A stretch of DNA of 64,000 bases from Mycobacterium paraense (GTDB lineage: Bacteria > Actinomycetota > Actinomycetes > Mycobacteriales > Mycobacteriaceae): positions 1-64,000 of the forward strand of contig NZ_LQPM01000013.1 in the NCBI RefSeq assembly GCF_002101815.1, given 5' to 3'. Made by a program: the position numbers and the translations under genes. Shown here piece after piece: positions 1-12,031 of this stretch (position 1 is its first letter; the number at the start of each line of letters is the position of its first letter). The notes beneath the pieces were generated by a model that was given only the letters and a program-made list of their open reading frames with translations, searched no databases and had not been told where the DNA came from.

Positions 1-73
1 CGACGACGCCACAGCGCACTCGCAGGACGACCCCCGATCAGCCGACTGCGACCAACCTGATGACCGAGTACAG

Positions 74-769
74 CTAGATCGCCAGCGGCGGAATGGCGTT
101 GCGCGGCACCTGGGCCTGGGCCGGGCCGGCGAACGCCGGGAGCATCTCGCCCGGGGCGAAGTAGAAGATCAGCTGGTCGTCGGTGATGGCGAAGTTCTGA
201 TAGTGCGACGGGTCAAGCCCGTTGGACGGCAGGATGGCCGCCCCGAACGGGTTCTGCCGGTTCAGGTCGCGCTGCACGATCGGGAAGATGGCGTCCAGCG
301 GCGGCGCGCCCGGCGCGAACAGGTTGTCGAAGGTGATGGGCTGCTTGCTGCCCAGGTTGTAGTTGAACGCCTTGTACCAGGTGGACGTGCGCGACCCGCC
401 GACGTCCTGGAAGAACTTCAGCACGACGCTGCGGGTGTTGTGCGGCGGCTGGCCCGCGGTGTGCTGCTCGGTGGTGGCTTCCATCTGGTAGGGCTGATCG
501 CGCGCCCCGGAGCCCTGGGCGACGTTGATGAACCCGTCGCGGTTCTGCGTGACGTAGTCGATCAGCGCCTGCTCGTCGGGATAGTCGGCCGGGAACGTCA
601 TGTTGAGCATGTAGGTGGGCCCGGCGGCGTGGACGCGACACATCTGCCCGGCCTCGACGGTGCCACCCACGCCGGCGCACGACGGCGGCTCGGCGGCCGC
701 GCGGGGGGCCTGCGGCCAGGCCAGCATGACCGCGGCCAACAGCGCCGCGGCCGCTATCGGGTAACGCAT
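74..769 (-). CDS. Secreted protein, TB22.2 (Rv3036c)-like
   Basis: A 231-residue exported protein of unknown activity. The N-terminus is a clear Sec signal peptide: Met-Arg, a hydrophobic Ala/Leu core, and a probable cut after the Ala-rich stretch near residue 26, just before PPSCAG. Two cysteines close after the cut (about 31 and 44) could form a disulfide. The rest resembles the MPT64/RsiV-type fold of M. tuberculosis TB22.2 in length and overall pattern; this is recognition from memory, not an alignment. It is the last gene of the minus-strand run that begins at ctaD, and 69 bp separate it from the methyltransferase upstream, so it may have its own promoter. Confidence 0.85.
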   Translation of the reverse strand: MRYPIAAAALLAAVMLAWPQAPRAAAEPPSCAGVGGTVEAGQMCRVHAAGPTYMLNMTFPADYPDEQALIDYVTQNRDGFINVAQGSGARDQPYQMEATTEQHTAGQPPHNTRSVVLKFFQDVGGSRTSTWYKAFNYNLGSKQPITFDNLFAPGAPPLDAIFPIVQRDLNRQNPFGAAILPSNGLDPSHYQNFAITDDQLIFYFAPGEMLPAFAGPAQAQVPRNAIPPLAI

Positions 770-838
770 CGTCGAATTGTCCTCGCAGATTTAGGGCGGG
801 GCGCCTACCAAAGTGACCGCAGCCAGCCTACCCGCGGG

Positions 839-2032
839 CTATCGCGAGGCCCGGCAGACGAAGGCCGTCGCGTGACCGTCCGCGCCGGAGCCGATGCGGG
901 TGATGACCACCGACAGCGGGCGGTCGCCGCGCGGCCGCAGCCGTCGGCGCAGCGCGTCGGGGTCGACACGAACCCCGCGGACCAGGATCTCCAGCGCCCC
1001 GCAGTCCAGCGCCGCCAGCGACCGTCGCAGCCTGCGCTCGTCGAACGCCACCTGCTCGAGCACCTCGAAGCCGCGCACACCAGGCGGCAGCCGGTCCCCG
1101 GACAGGTAGGCGATGTCGGGGTCGAGTTGCCACAGCCCGTGGCGGGCGCCGTAGTGGCGCACCAGCCCGGCCCGGACCACCGCGCCGTCGGGGTCGACGA
1201 TCCATTGCCCGGCCGGCCGCACACCGCACTCGTCCGGTTCGGTGTCGGTGATCTGCTCGCCGCGATCCAGCACGCTCGCCCGCCGGCGCACACCGGGCCC
1301 CGACAGCCCGGCCGACCACAGGCAAGCCTCCCGGACCGACCCGCGATACGACGTCACCTCGATCTCGCCGCCGAAACCGAGGCGGCGCACCCGATCGAAA
1401 TCGATTCCGGGGGAACACTTTACGGCGAAGTCACGGTCCCGGTAGGTGTCGAGCAACGCACCGAGGCCCGGCTGGTAGTCCTCGACATGAAAGCGCCGTC
1501 GCCCGCCGTGACGGCGCCCCGGGTCGGCGACGACGACCGCGTCACGGGTGATCGGCCGCAGCGCGTCGGCGCGGCAGAGGTGGGCGGCCGGCCCCAGGTT
1601 GTGGCGGGCCATCGCGAGGCGCACCGCGTCGATGTCGCTGCCCACGGCCCGGATCCCCGCGCCGCGCAGTGCGGCCATCTCGGTGCCGATCGAACAGGTC
1701 GCGTCGTGCACCGGCGCGCCCGCCCGCGCGAGCCGGCCGGCCCGGTGCAGGGCCACCGGCGCGGCGGTGGCCTGCTGCAGCGCCTCGTCGGTGAACAGCC
1801 AGTTCGATACGTCGCCGAGCTCCCCGAGCTTGTCCGGGGCGCGACGGCGCAGCAGCGCCGTCTCCACCAGCACCGGCGCCCGCTCACCGAACCGGGCGCG
1901 CGCCGCCGCGACGTCGGCGATCCGGGTGGCTTCCGTCAGCTCGAGTTCGCCGACGACGGCCAGCGCCGCGGTCCCCGATTCCGACCGCAGGTAGCTGACG
2001 TCGTCGCTGCGCCATCGCAGCCCGGCACTCAG
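839..2032 (-). CDS. SAM-dependent methyltransferase with THUMP-like C-terminus (Rv3037c-like)
   Basis: About 397 residues. The middle carries a class I methyltransferase core (DATCSIGTEMAAL, then an acidic GSDID motif) and the last 80 residues (from GVRGFEVLEQV) look like the THUMP-like domain seen at the end of this family, which suggests an RNA or nucleotide substrate; none is known. The start is uncertain. The conserved reading begins at AGLRWRSDDV, but the nearest codon there is CTG at 2032, overlapping the TGA of the upstream methyltransferase, and no ATG/GTG/TTG lies close by. The next in-frame ATG is at 2185, deep inside the upstream gene. Tight overlap implies translational coupling. 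Confidence 0.75.
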   Translation of the reverse strand: MSAGLRWRSDDVSYLRSESGTAALAVVGELELTEATRIADVAAARARFGERAPVLVETALLRRRAPDKLGELGDVSNWLFTDEALQQATAAPVALHRAGRLARAGAPVHDATCSIGTEMAALRGAGIRAVGSDIDAVRLAMARHNLGPAAHLCRADALRPITRDAVVVADPGRRHGGRRRFHVEDYQPGLGALLDTYRDRDFAVKCSPGIDFDRVRRLGFGGEIEVTSYRGSVREACLWSAGLSGPGVRRRASVLDRGEQITDTEPDECGVRPAGQWIVDPDGAVVRAGLVRHYGARHGLWQLDPDIAYLSGDRLPPGVRGFEVLEQVAFDERRLRRSLAALDCGALEILVRGVRVDPDALRRRLRPRGDRPLSVVITRIGSGADGHATAFVCRASR

Positions 2033-3003
2033 GAGGGTTTGACCCCGGTGACCATCACGTTGTAGAACCAGCCCTTCGGCACCAGGTGCCGGGACACGTT
2101 GGCATCCAGCCAGCTCAGCGCCTTCCAGCTGTTGAACGCGAAGTGCGCCCAGCCCCAGCCCAGGCGCCCGGGCGGGACCGCGCATTCGAACGTGCGCAGC
2201 GGCCAGCCCAGCATCGCGGCGGTGAACTCCACGGTGGCGGTCCGCACCTCGACCGCGCCGGCGTTGCCGGCCATCCGCTCCAGGTCCTGCGGCGCGAAGG
2301 TGTGCAGGTCCACCAGCGCCTCCAGCGCCGCGGCGCGCGAGGATTCGTCCAGCTCGGCCTGCGGGCGCCGCCAGCCGCCCAGGCCCGGCAGCTTGGTCGC
2401 ATTCGTGACGACCCGCCAGGTCAGCGTCGACAGGGCGCGCGCGTAGACCTCGCCGGCGTTGCTCGGCTCGCCGGCGAACACGAACCGGCCGCCGGGGCGC
2501 AGCACCCGGACCACCTCGCGCAGCGACAGCTCGACGTCGGGGATGTGGTGCAGCACCGCGTGGCCGACCACCAGATCGAAGGTGTTGTCGTCGTACGGGA
2601 TGCCCTCGGCGTCGGCCACGCGGCCGTCGATGTCCAGCCCCAACGACTGCCCGTTGCGGGTGGCGACCTTGACCATGCCCGGCGACAGGTCGGTGACCGA
2701 CCCGCGCCGCGCCACCCCGGACTGGATCAGGTTGAGCAGGAAAAACCCGGTCCCGCAACCCAATTCGAGCGCGCGGTCATACGGCAGCTCCCTGTGCACC
2801 TCGTCGGGAACGACGCCGTCGAAGCAGTCCCGCGCGTAGTCGACGCAGCGCTGGTCATACGAGATCGACCACTTCTCGTCGTAGGTCTCGGCCTCCCAGT
2901 CGTGGTAGAGCACCTGGGCGAGCTTGCTGTCGTGCCGCGCGGCCTCCACCTGCTCGGCGGTGGCGTGCGGGTTGGGAACGGCGTCGGTCGAACTCGTCGT
3001 CAT
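2029..3003 (-). CDS. SAM-dependent methyltransferase (Rv3038c-like)
   Basis: A class I methyltransferase of 324 residues. The SAM-binding loop ELGCGTGFFLLNL lies near residue 85, followed by TDLSPGMV and VGHAVLHHIPD (motifs II-IV of the small-molecule methyltransferase fold). The substrate is unknown; this family often acts on lipids or secondary metabolites. I chose the ATG at 3003 (MTTSSTDAVPNPH); an in-frame extension to 3048 would run into echA17. Ten bases separate it from echA17 upstream and its stop overlaps the next gene, so it belongs to the ctaD-serB2-echA17 run. Confidence 0.88.
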   Translation of the reverse strand: MTTSSTDAVPNPHATAEQVEAARHDSKLAQVLYHDWEAETYDEKWSISYDQRCVDYARDCFDGVVPDEVHRELPYDRALELGCGTGFFLLNLIQSGVARRGSVTDLSPGMVKVATRNGQSLGLDIDGRVADAEGIPYDDNTFDLVVGHAVLHHIPDVELSLREVVRVLRPGGRFVFAGEPSNAGEVYARALSTLTWRVVTNATKLPGLGGWRRPQAELDESSRAAALEALVDLHTFAPQDLERMAGNAGAVEVRTATVEFTAAMLGWPLRTFECAVPPGRLGWGWAHFAFNSWKALSWLDANVSRHLVPKGWFYNVMVTGVKPS

Positions 3004-3013
3004 GCAGGGCAGC

Positions 3014-3697
3014 CTAATCGGCGCGGGGCGGCGGACCGAAAACGGCATTGATTCCGGCCTTGGCTTCGGCCAGCGCGTGCCGCGGCCCCTCCAGGAAGCG
3101 GCGCGCCCACCCCGCCGCGGCGTCGTAGACGTCGTCGGGGGCCACCATCTCGTCGATGAGGCCCAGCGCCAGGGCCTCCTCGGCGTCGAAGAACCGCCCG
3201 CTGAACACCAGCTCCTTGGCCCTGCTCGCCCCGGCGGCGCGGGCCAGGCGCGCCATTCCCCCGCCGCCCGGGACCCGGCACGCCAGGATCTCGGTGGCGC
3301 CGAACTTGACGTTGTCGCCGCTGACCCGCCAGTCGGCGGCCAGCGCCAGCGTCAGGCCGGCGCCCAGCGCGTAGCCGGTGATCGCGGCGACCGTCGGCTT
3401 GGGGATCGCGGCCACGGCGTCGACGGCCTGCCGGCGCACCCGGTCCGCGGCGGCGGCCTCCGGGGCGGTCAGCGTCTCCAGCTCGGGCAGGTCGTCGCCC
3501 GCCGAGAAGATCTCGTGGCCGCCGAACAGGATCACGGCGGCGACGTCGTCGCGGCGGCCCAGCTCGTCGGCCGCGGAGACGATCTCGCGGTAGACCTGCC
3601 GGGTCATCGCGTTCGTGGGCGGTCGCGACACGAGCAGCATGGCCAGGCCGGCGTCCCGCGTCCCGTCGCTGACCACGACGCTGACGAACTCCCTCAA
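3014..3697 (-). CDS. echA17: Enoyl-CoA hydratase/isomerase family, EchA17
   Basis: A crotonase of 227 residues that would hydrate enoyl-CoA in fatty-acid beta-oxidation. The acyl-CoA/oxyanion segment [15 protein letters not shown] is present, as are both expected catalytic glutamates: one in [10 protein letters not shown] and one in AKELVFSGR. The start is a TTG at 3697 whose bases overlap the TGA of the NUDIX gene (TTGA), giving the N-terminus [11 protein letters not shown], which matches the M. tuberculosis protein as I recall it. The C-terminus stops at FGPPPRAD and seems about 27 residues shorter than the 254-residue Rv3039c, so the terminal helix that often shapes the trimer is missing or altered. 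Confidence 0.88.
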   Translation of the reverse strand: MREFVSVVVSDGTRDAGLAMLLVSRPPTNAMTRQVYREIVSAADELGRRDDVAAVILFGGHEIFSAGDDLPELETLTAPEAAAADRVRRQAVDAVAAIPKPTVAAITGYALGAGLTLALAADWRVSGDNVKFGATEILACRVPGGGGMARLARAAGASRAKELVFSGRFFDAEEALALGLIDEMVAPDDVYDAAAGWARRFLEGPRHALAEAKAGINAVFGPPPRAD

Positions 3698-4527
3698 TGC
3701 CGCCACCCCATGCCGCCCGCCTCGCGGGCCTGGTGATAGCGGTCGGAGTCGAAGAACTCGAAAACCCAGTTCTCGCCCTGGATTTCGAGGTGCGGCTGCA
3801 CCGTGACGATCTGGCGCTCGACGGCCAGCACGTCGGCGACGGTGCGCCCGGCCAGGGAGTCCAGCTGCGTCCAGGTCGGCGGCAGCAGAAAGCAGCGGCC
3901 GGCCGCGAAGTCGTCGATGGCGGCTTGCGGCGTGGTCCAGCCGGCGCGGTCGGACTCGGTGTTCTGCCCGTCGGCCCGCTGCCCCTGCGGCAGGGCCCCC
4001 ACAAAGAAATAGGTGTCGTAGCGGCGGGTGCGCTCGGCCTCCGGGGTGACCCAGTTGGCCCAGGGCCGCAGCAGGTCGGAGCGCAGCTCCAGGTTCTCGC
4101 GGCGCAGGAAGTCCGCGAACGACAGCGTCCCGTCGGCCAGCGCTCGGCGGGCGTCGGCGTACACCGAGGCGTCCCCGACGATACTGTCCGGTGCCGTCAG
4201 GCCCTGGCCCGCCGGCCCCGCGAACAGCACCCCCGATTCCTCGAACGTCTCCCGGGCGGCCGCACAGACCAGGGCCTCGGCCAGGTCGGGTTCGATGCCG
4301 AACCGCTGCGCCCACCACGCCGGCGGCGGCCCGGCCCACGCGATGTCGGCGTTGCGGTCCCGGTCGTCGACGCCGCCGCCGGGAAACACCATCGTCCCCG
4401 CCGCGAACTCCATCCGGGCGTGCCGGCGCATCAGGAACACCGCGATGCCGTCCGGGTCCTCGCGGATCAGCATCACGGTCGCGGCGGGCCGGGGCACCAG
4501 CGGCGGCGGGTCCTGCGGTGAACTCAT
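3694..4527 (-). CDS. NUDIX hydrolase family protein (Rv3040c-like)
   Basis: A 277-residue NUDIX-fold protein. After a beta-rich start ([21 protein letters not shown]) comes GTMVFPGGG and the NUDIX helix with RETFEESGV near residue 100, which carries the metal-binding glutamates. Eukaryotic homologues with this wide spacing hydrolyse coenzyme A or acyl-CoA, but the substrate here is not evident. The open frame continues upstream into the ABC gene; the ATG at 4527 is chosen because it overlaps the ABC stop codon as ATGA, the usual sign of translational coupling. Its own stop overlaps the echA17 start. Confidence 0.87.
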   Translation of the reverse strand: MSSPQDPPPLVPRPAATVMLIREDPDGIAVFLMRRHARMEFAAGTMVFPGGGVDDRDRNADIAWAGPPPAWWAQRFGIEPDLAEALVCAAARETFEESGVLFAGPAGQGLTAPDSIVGDASVYADARRALADGTLSFADFLRRENLELRSDLLRPWANWVTPEAERTRRYDTYFFVGALPQGQRADGQNTESDRAGWTTPQAAIDDFAAGRCFLLPPTWTQLDSLAGRTVADVLAVERQIVTVQPHLEIQGENWVFEFFDSDRYHQAREAGGMGWRH

Positions 4528-5395
4528 AGTTGCCTCCGGTGGGCTGCGCGGGTGCGGACGCGGCGGGCGAAATAACGCCCGTCGGCGACGTCGAGGGCGA
4601 TGGACTGGCCGAACGCGGCCGACAGGTTCTCGGCGGTCAGCACGTCGGGCAGCAGGCCGGCGGCGACCACCTTGGCCTCCGACAGCAGCATGCAGTGGCT
4701 GAAGCCGGGCGGAACCTCCTCCACGTGATGAGTGACCAGCACCAGCGCGGGCGCATCGGGGTCGGCCGCCAGATCGGCCAGCCGGGCCACCAGCTCCTCC
4801 CGGCCGCCCAGGTCCAGGCCGGCCGCGGGCTCGTCGAGCAGCAGCAGTTCGGGATCGGTCATCAACGCGCGCGCGATCAGCACCCGCTTGCGCTCCCCCT
4901 CCGACAGGGTGCCGTAGGTGCGGTCCGCGAGGTGTTCGGCGCCAAGGCTTTCCAGCATGTCGATCGCCCGCTGGTAGTCGACGTCCTCGTAGCGCTCCCG
5001 CCAACGGCCCAGCACCGAGTAGCCCGCCGACACGACGAGGTCGCGCACCAGCTCGTCGGTGGGGATCCGCTGCGCCAGGGCCGAGGAACTCAGCCCGATC
5101 CGCGAACGCAACTCGGAAACGTCGACCCGGCCCAGCCGCTCGCCGAGGACGAACGCCACGCCCGACGAGGGGTGCTCGCTGGCCGCGGCGATGCGCAGCA
5201 ACGACGTCTTGCCGGCGCCGTTGGGCCCGATGATCACCCAGCGCTCGTCGAGTTCCACCGCCCAATCCAGCGGCCCGACCAGGACGCGGCCGCCGCGCTT
5301 CAGCGACACGTTCCTGAAGTCGATCAGCAGATCGGGGTCGGCTGCCTCACTTCCGCTTTCGGGCACCCGACCATCGTGCCGTACCGCGATCGCCA

Positions 5396-5396
<1 letters not shown>
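4524..5396 (-). CDS. ABC transporter ATP-binding protein (Rv3041c-like)
   Basis: A single ATPase domain of about 290 residues: Walker [12 protein letters not shown], signature [15 protein letters not shown], Walker [13 protein letters not shown] and the switch histidine in LVTHH. No membrane partner is encoded nearby, so it could work with permeases made elsewhere or be a soluble ABC-F-like or Fe-S-related ATPase; sequence alone does not decide. The GTG start at 5396 shares bases with the serB2 stop, and its stop overlaps the NUDIX start, so it is translated as part of the same mRNA. Confidence 0.88.
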
Positions 5397-8461
<3,065 letters not shown>

Positions 8462-8538
8462 TTAGCCCCCGACGAACTCGGCGTCAGGGGCAGTCCTACA
8501 AACTGTCGTAAATGGCCCCGAAGTCGCCGAATGTTAGC

Positions 8539-9633
8539 GTGAAACGCGTGCTGGGGAGGCGATCGATCATGGCGGCGGCCGCTCTGGCGGCCGTCGTCGC
8601 GGCGTGCGCCGGATGCGGTTCGGAAGGCTCCAAGCCGTCGTCCCGGTCGCTGATCACGCCGACCACCCAGATCGCGGGCGCCGGCGTGCTGGGCAACGAT
8701 CGCCGGCCCGACGAGTCGTGCGCGCGCGACGCCGCGCCGGACGATCCGGGGCCGCCGACGCGCCAGGCCCGCAACGCGGCCGGCATCACCCCCGACACCG
8801 TCGCGGTGCCCGCCGAACCGCGCCGCATCGTGGTGCTGTCCGGGGACCAGCTCGACACCCTGTGCGCCCTGGGACTGCAATCGCGGGTGGTCGCCGCCGC
8901 GTTGCCGGACGGCGCCTCGAGCCAGCCCGCCTACCTGGGCAGCGCGGTGCACGGCCTGCCCGGCGTCGGCACCCGCAGCAACCCCGACCTCGGCGGCATC
9001 GCCGCGGCCCACCCCGACCTGATCCTGGGGTCGGAGGGGCTGACCCCCAAGCTCTACCCGCAGCTCGCGGCGATCGCGCCCACGGTGTTCACGGCGGCGC
9101 CGGGCGCGGCCTGGCAGGACAACGTGCGCGGCGTGGGCGCGGCCACGGCGCGCACCGCCGCGACGGACGCGCTGATCAACGGCTTCACCCAGCGGGCCAC
9201 CCAGATCGGTGGCAGCCACGACGCTTCCCACTTCCAGGCGTCGATCGTGCAGCTGACCACCAGCGCCATCCGGGTCTACGGGGCCAGGAACTTCCCGGCG
9301 AGCGTGCTCGGCGCGGTCGGGGTGGACCGCCCGGCCGCCCAGCGGTTCACCGACAAGCCGTACCTCGAGATTCCCGCCACCGACGCCGATCTCGCCAAGA
9401 ACCCGGATCTCTCGGCCGCCGACGCCGACGTGGTCTACATGTCCTGCGCCACCCCGGCCGCCGCCGACCGCGCGGCCACCGTGCTGGACAGCAACCCGTG
9501 GCGCAAGCTGTCCGCCAATCGCGACAATCGGGTGTACATCGTCAACGACGAGGTGTGGCAAACCGGCGAGGGCGTGATCGCGGCCCGCGGCATCGTCGAC
9601 GACCTGCGCCTGGTCAACGCCCCGATAAACTAG
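8539..9633 (+). CDS. fecB: Iron-siderophore substrate-binding lipoprotein FecB
   Basis: A periplasmic-binding-protein fold (FecB/BtuF type) of about 364 residues, thought to take part in siderophore or heme handling at the cell envelope. The N-terminus is a lipoprotein signal: charged VKRVLGRRS, hydrophobic Ala-rich core, then a lipobox ending VAAC, with another Cys four residues on. The typical family segments are RIVVLSGDQLDTLCALG, PDLILGSEGLTP and YMSC near the end. I favour the GTG at 8539, which gives a normal signal length; an ATG at 8512 is possible. It is divergent from ctaD. Confidence 0.88.
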   Translation: MKRVLGRRSIMAAAALAAVVAACAGCGSEGSKPSSRSLITPTTQIAGAGVLGNDRRPDESCARDAAPDDPGPPTRQARNAAGITPDTVAVPAEPRRIVVLSGDQLDTLCALGLQSRVVAAALPDGASSQPAYLGSAVHGLPGVGTRSNPDLGGIAAAHPDLILGSEGLTPKLYPQLAAIAPTVFTAAPGAAWQDNVRGVGAATARTAATDALINGFTQRATQIGGSHDASHFQASIVQLTTSAIRVYGARNFPASVLGAVGVDRPAAQRFTDKPYLEIPATDADLAKNPDLSAADADVVYMSCATPAAADRAATVLDSNPWRKLSANRDNRVYIVNDEVWQTGEGVIAARGIVDDLRLVNAPIN

Positions 9634-9675
9634 CCGCCGGGGCGGGCCGCCACCCCGCCGAGTGGCCCGAGAACA

Positions 9676-9693
9676 TTACCTTAGCTAAACTTC
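9676..9693 (+). promoter_or_regulatory. A/T-rich half-palindromic element before adhC
   Basis: The stretch around TTAGCTAA between fecB and adhC contains a possible -10 hexamer TAAACT (9686-9691). It also partly matches the iron box of IdeR, but is one base short in the centre, which would put the two half-sites out of register. It probably belongs to the adhC promoter. Confidence 0.3.
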
Positions 9694-9726
9694 TTGAGGA
9701 CGCATCGACATCAAAGAGGGATATTC

Positions 9727-10767
9727 ATGAGCACAGTTTCGGCGTACGCCGCCACTTCGCCGACGGCACCGCTGACCAAGACCACCATCGACCGTCGCGA
9801 CCCCGGCCCGCGCGACGTCGCGATCGACATCAAGTTCGCCGGGATCTGCCACTCGGACATCCACACCGCCAAGGGCGAATGGGGCACGCCGAACTACCCC
9901 GTGGTCGTCGGCCACGAGATCGCCGGCGTGGTGTCCGCCGTCGGCTCCGAGGTCACCAAGTACAAGGTGGGCGACCACGTCGGCGTGGGCTGCATGGTCA
10001 ACTCCTGCGGCGAGTGCAGCAGCTGCAAGGCCGGGCTCGAGCAGTACTGCAAGCCGGGCGCGACCTTCACCTACAACTCCATCGACAAGGACGGCACGCC
10101 GACGCAGGGCGGTTACAGCCAGGCGATCGTCGTCGACGAGAACTTCGTCCTGCGCATCCCCGACTCCCTGCCGCTGGACAAGGCGGCGCCGCTGCTGTGC
10201 GCCGGCATCACGCTGTTCTCCCCGCTGCGGCACTGGAAGGCGGGGCCCGACACGCGGCTGGCGATCATCGGCCTGGGCGGCCTGGGGCACATGGGCGTGA
10301 AGCTGGGCGCGGCGATGGGCGCGCCGGTGACGGTGCTGTCGCAGTCGCTGAAGAAGATGGAGGACGGGCTGCGCCTGGGCGCCAGCAACTACTACGCGAC
10401 GGCGGACCCGGACACCTTCAAGAAGTTGCGGGGCAGCTTCGACCTGATCCTCAACACCGTTTCGGCGAACCTGCCGCTCGACGACTACATGGGCCTGCTC
10501 GACGTCGACGGCACGCTCGTCGAGCTCGGCATCCCCGAGCACCCCATGCAGCTGCACGCGTTCCCGCTGGCCCTGGCCCGGCGCAGCCTGTCCGGGTCGA
10601 ACATCGGCGGGATCGCCGAGACGCAGGAGATGCTGGACTTCTGCGCCGAGCACGACGTGACGCCGGAGATCGAGCTCATCGAGCCCGACTACATCAACGA
10701 GGCCTACGAGCGGGTGCTCGCCAGCGACGTGCGCTACCGCTTCGTGATCGACATCTCGAAGCTGTAG
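9727..10767 (+). CDS. adhC: Zinc-dependent alcohol dehydrogenase AdhC (cinnamyl-alcohol dehydrogenase type)
   Basis: A 346-residue NADP-type medium-chain dehydrogenase interconverting aldehydes and alcohols. Catalytic zinc ligands are in GICHSDIH and GHE; the structural zinc site is the four-cysteine lobe [20 protein letters not shown]; the Rossmann motif is [13 protein letters not shown]. The substrate range is likely broad. The ATG at 9727 follows AGAGGG (9714-9719); the frame is open further upstream but without a ribosome site. It follows fecB on the same strand after 93 bp and has its own possible promoter. Confidence 0.93.
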   Translation: MSTVSAYAATSPTAPLTKTTIDRRDPGPRDVAIDIKFAGICHSDIHTAKGEWGTPNYPVVVGHEIAGVVSAVGSEVTKYKVGDHVGVGCMVNSCGECSSCKAGLEQYCKPGATFTYNSIDKDGTPTQGGYSQAIVVDENFVLRIPDSLPLDKAAPLLCAGITLFSPLRHWKAGPDTRLAIIGLGGLGHMGVKLGAAMGAPVTVLSQSLKKMEDGLRLGASNYYATADPDTFKKLRGSFDLILNTVSANLPLDDYMGLLDVDGTLVELGIPEHPMQLHAFPLALARRSLSGSNIGGIAETQEMLDFCAEHDVTPEIELIEPDYINEAYERVLASDVRYRFVIDISKL

Positions 10768-10774
10768 CGGCCTT

Positions 10775-11170
10775 TCAGGCGCGCTCCGAGGCCGGTTCCG
10801 GTTCGCCGTTCGCCGCGCCCTGCTCGGCGACCGTTTCCGGTCCCTTGGAGATGCCGACCAGAGGCCAGCCGGCGGCGGCCAGCTTGGCGGCCACCCGCGC
10901 GATGTTCTCGGGACCGGCGTCGTGGTGGGTCACACCGGCGATGAAATCGGCGATCACGTCGCGGTCGATCGCGTCGCCCGCCTCGACCTCCTCGTCGATC
11001 TCGTCGACGACGTCCTTGATCTCATCCTCGGTCAAGGGCGTGCTGCGCAGCAGTTCGAGCAGCGGAACGCGGTCGGGTCCGGGAACGCCGTCGGGGTAGC
11101 CGCACTGCAGCCACCGGATCACTGAACGGAAAAAAGCGGCCGTAGAAGATGGGGTTATCGCCACGCCCAT
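10775..11170 (-). CDS. DUF3349 family protein (Rv3046c-like)
   Basis: An acidic cytoplasmic protein of about 131 residues. The first 95 residues form the small helical DUF3349 domain (FFRSVIRWLQCGYPDGVPG, then PLLELLRSTPLTEDEI and the acidic VVDEIDEEVEAG); no function is established for the family. The tail is low-complexity (EPEPASERA). The ATG at 11170 is taken as start, with an alternative GTG three codons upstream. It is convergent with adhC, 7 bp apart, the same arrangement as in M. tuberculosis. Confidence 0.8.
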   Translation of the reverse strand: MGVAITPSSTAAFFRSVIRWLQCGYPDGVPGPDRVPLLELLRSTPLTEDEIKDVVDEIDEEVEAGDAIDRDVIADFIAGVTHHDAGPENIARVAAKLAAAGWPLVGISKGPETVAEQGAANGEPEPASERA

Positions 11171-11269
11171 AAGTGTCACGGGTGCGCGGTCAGCGGCGCC
11201 ACCGTAGGGCCTGACCGCCCCGACAATTCATGCGCCGTTCACGATCCGATCAGCAGTCCCGCGCGTCGG

Positions 11270-11806
11270 TTACGCGGTCAGGCCATTGATGACGGCGTCC
11301 AGTACGGCCTCGATGGCGAACACGCTGATGGCGGTCAGCGGATATGTGATCGGAAAGAAGAGGATGAGCACCACATCGTCGGCGACGCGGCCCAACTGAT
11401 CCCACGCGAGGTTCGGAAAGGCACCGAACGAGTGCACGAAATTGCCCGCGGAGGCGGCTAAATCGCTCGTGACGGCCTGGAAGAATTGGGGCAGCGTGAG
11501 GAATGTCGGCGTGAGCGTCGCGGCGATCCCGGACTCGGCGCCGGAATAGGACGCCGAGGCGGCGGTGAGGTTGTGTGCGAATTGCTGATGGAAGCTCGAC
11601 GCGCTCTGCGCGATCGCCTGAAAGGCGGCGGCGTGGGTCGACATGACGCTGGCGATGCCCGCCGATACCTCGTCGGCGGCGGCCGGCAGCAGGGAAACGG
11701 TCGGCTCGGCGGCCGTCAGGCGGGCGATGTCGAGTGTCGAACCCAGGTGAGTCAATTCATTTGCGGCCGTTGAAATCACATCCGGAACGGCGATAACACC
11801 AGGCAT
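11270..11806 (-). CDS. PE family protein with short hydrophobic tail
   Basis: The first 95 residues form a PE domain: VIAVPDVISTAANELTHLGS, DEVSAGIASVMSTHAAAFQAI and FHQQFAHNLTAASASY, ending in YSGAE, which fits the YxxxD/E type VII secretion signal. The remaining 80 residues contain one strong hydrophobic segment (VVLILFFPITYPLTAISVFAI) that could sit in a membrane. The ATG at 11806 is preferred over one five codons upstream because AAAGGA lies properly spaced before it. No PPE or ESX gene is adjacent, so any partner must be encoded elsewhere. PE proteins are typical of slow-growing mycobacteria. Confidence 0.83.
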   Translation of the reverse strand: MPGVIAVPDVISTAANELTHLGSTLDIARLTAAEPTVSLLPAAADEVSAGIASVMSTHAAAFQAIAQSASSFHQQFAHNLTAASASYSGAESGIAATLTPTFLTLPQFFQAVTSDLAASAGNFVHSFGAFPNLAWDQLGRVADDVVLILFFPITYPLTAISVFAIEAVLDAVINGLTA

Positions 11807-12031
11807 CTTCGGTCCTTTCATCGCACCGCCCCCTGGCCGGAATAAACATAGTTCTTCGCCAATTCTTCGTCAATTGCTCACCTGACCGGCGCCGCGGCGC
11901 CTGGAATTGCCGCAGCCGACCGAACAACAGGACCAAAGTGGATGGTTTCGCCTTGGTTTGTATTCCAAATGCGCGGCGGTAAGGCGGATTTCGTCACATT
12001 TGCCGATAAACACCCGGATGGTGCCGAGCTG

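Noticed and set aside
203..2065. Long plus-strand frame opposite the TB22.2-like and methyltransferase genes
   Set aside because: No recognisable motif and biased composition; both real genes read on the minus strand.
4528..5265. N-terminal extension of the NUDIX protein into the ABC gene
   Set aside because: The extension is a shifted reading of the ATPase gene; the ATGA overlap and the protein pattern both place the start at 4527.
9676..9693. IdeR iron box upstream of adhC / behind fecB
   Set aside because: Half-sites resemble the consensus but the centre lacks one base, so spacing is wrong; it also lies downstream, not upstream, of fecB.
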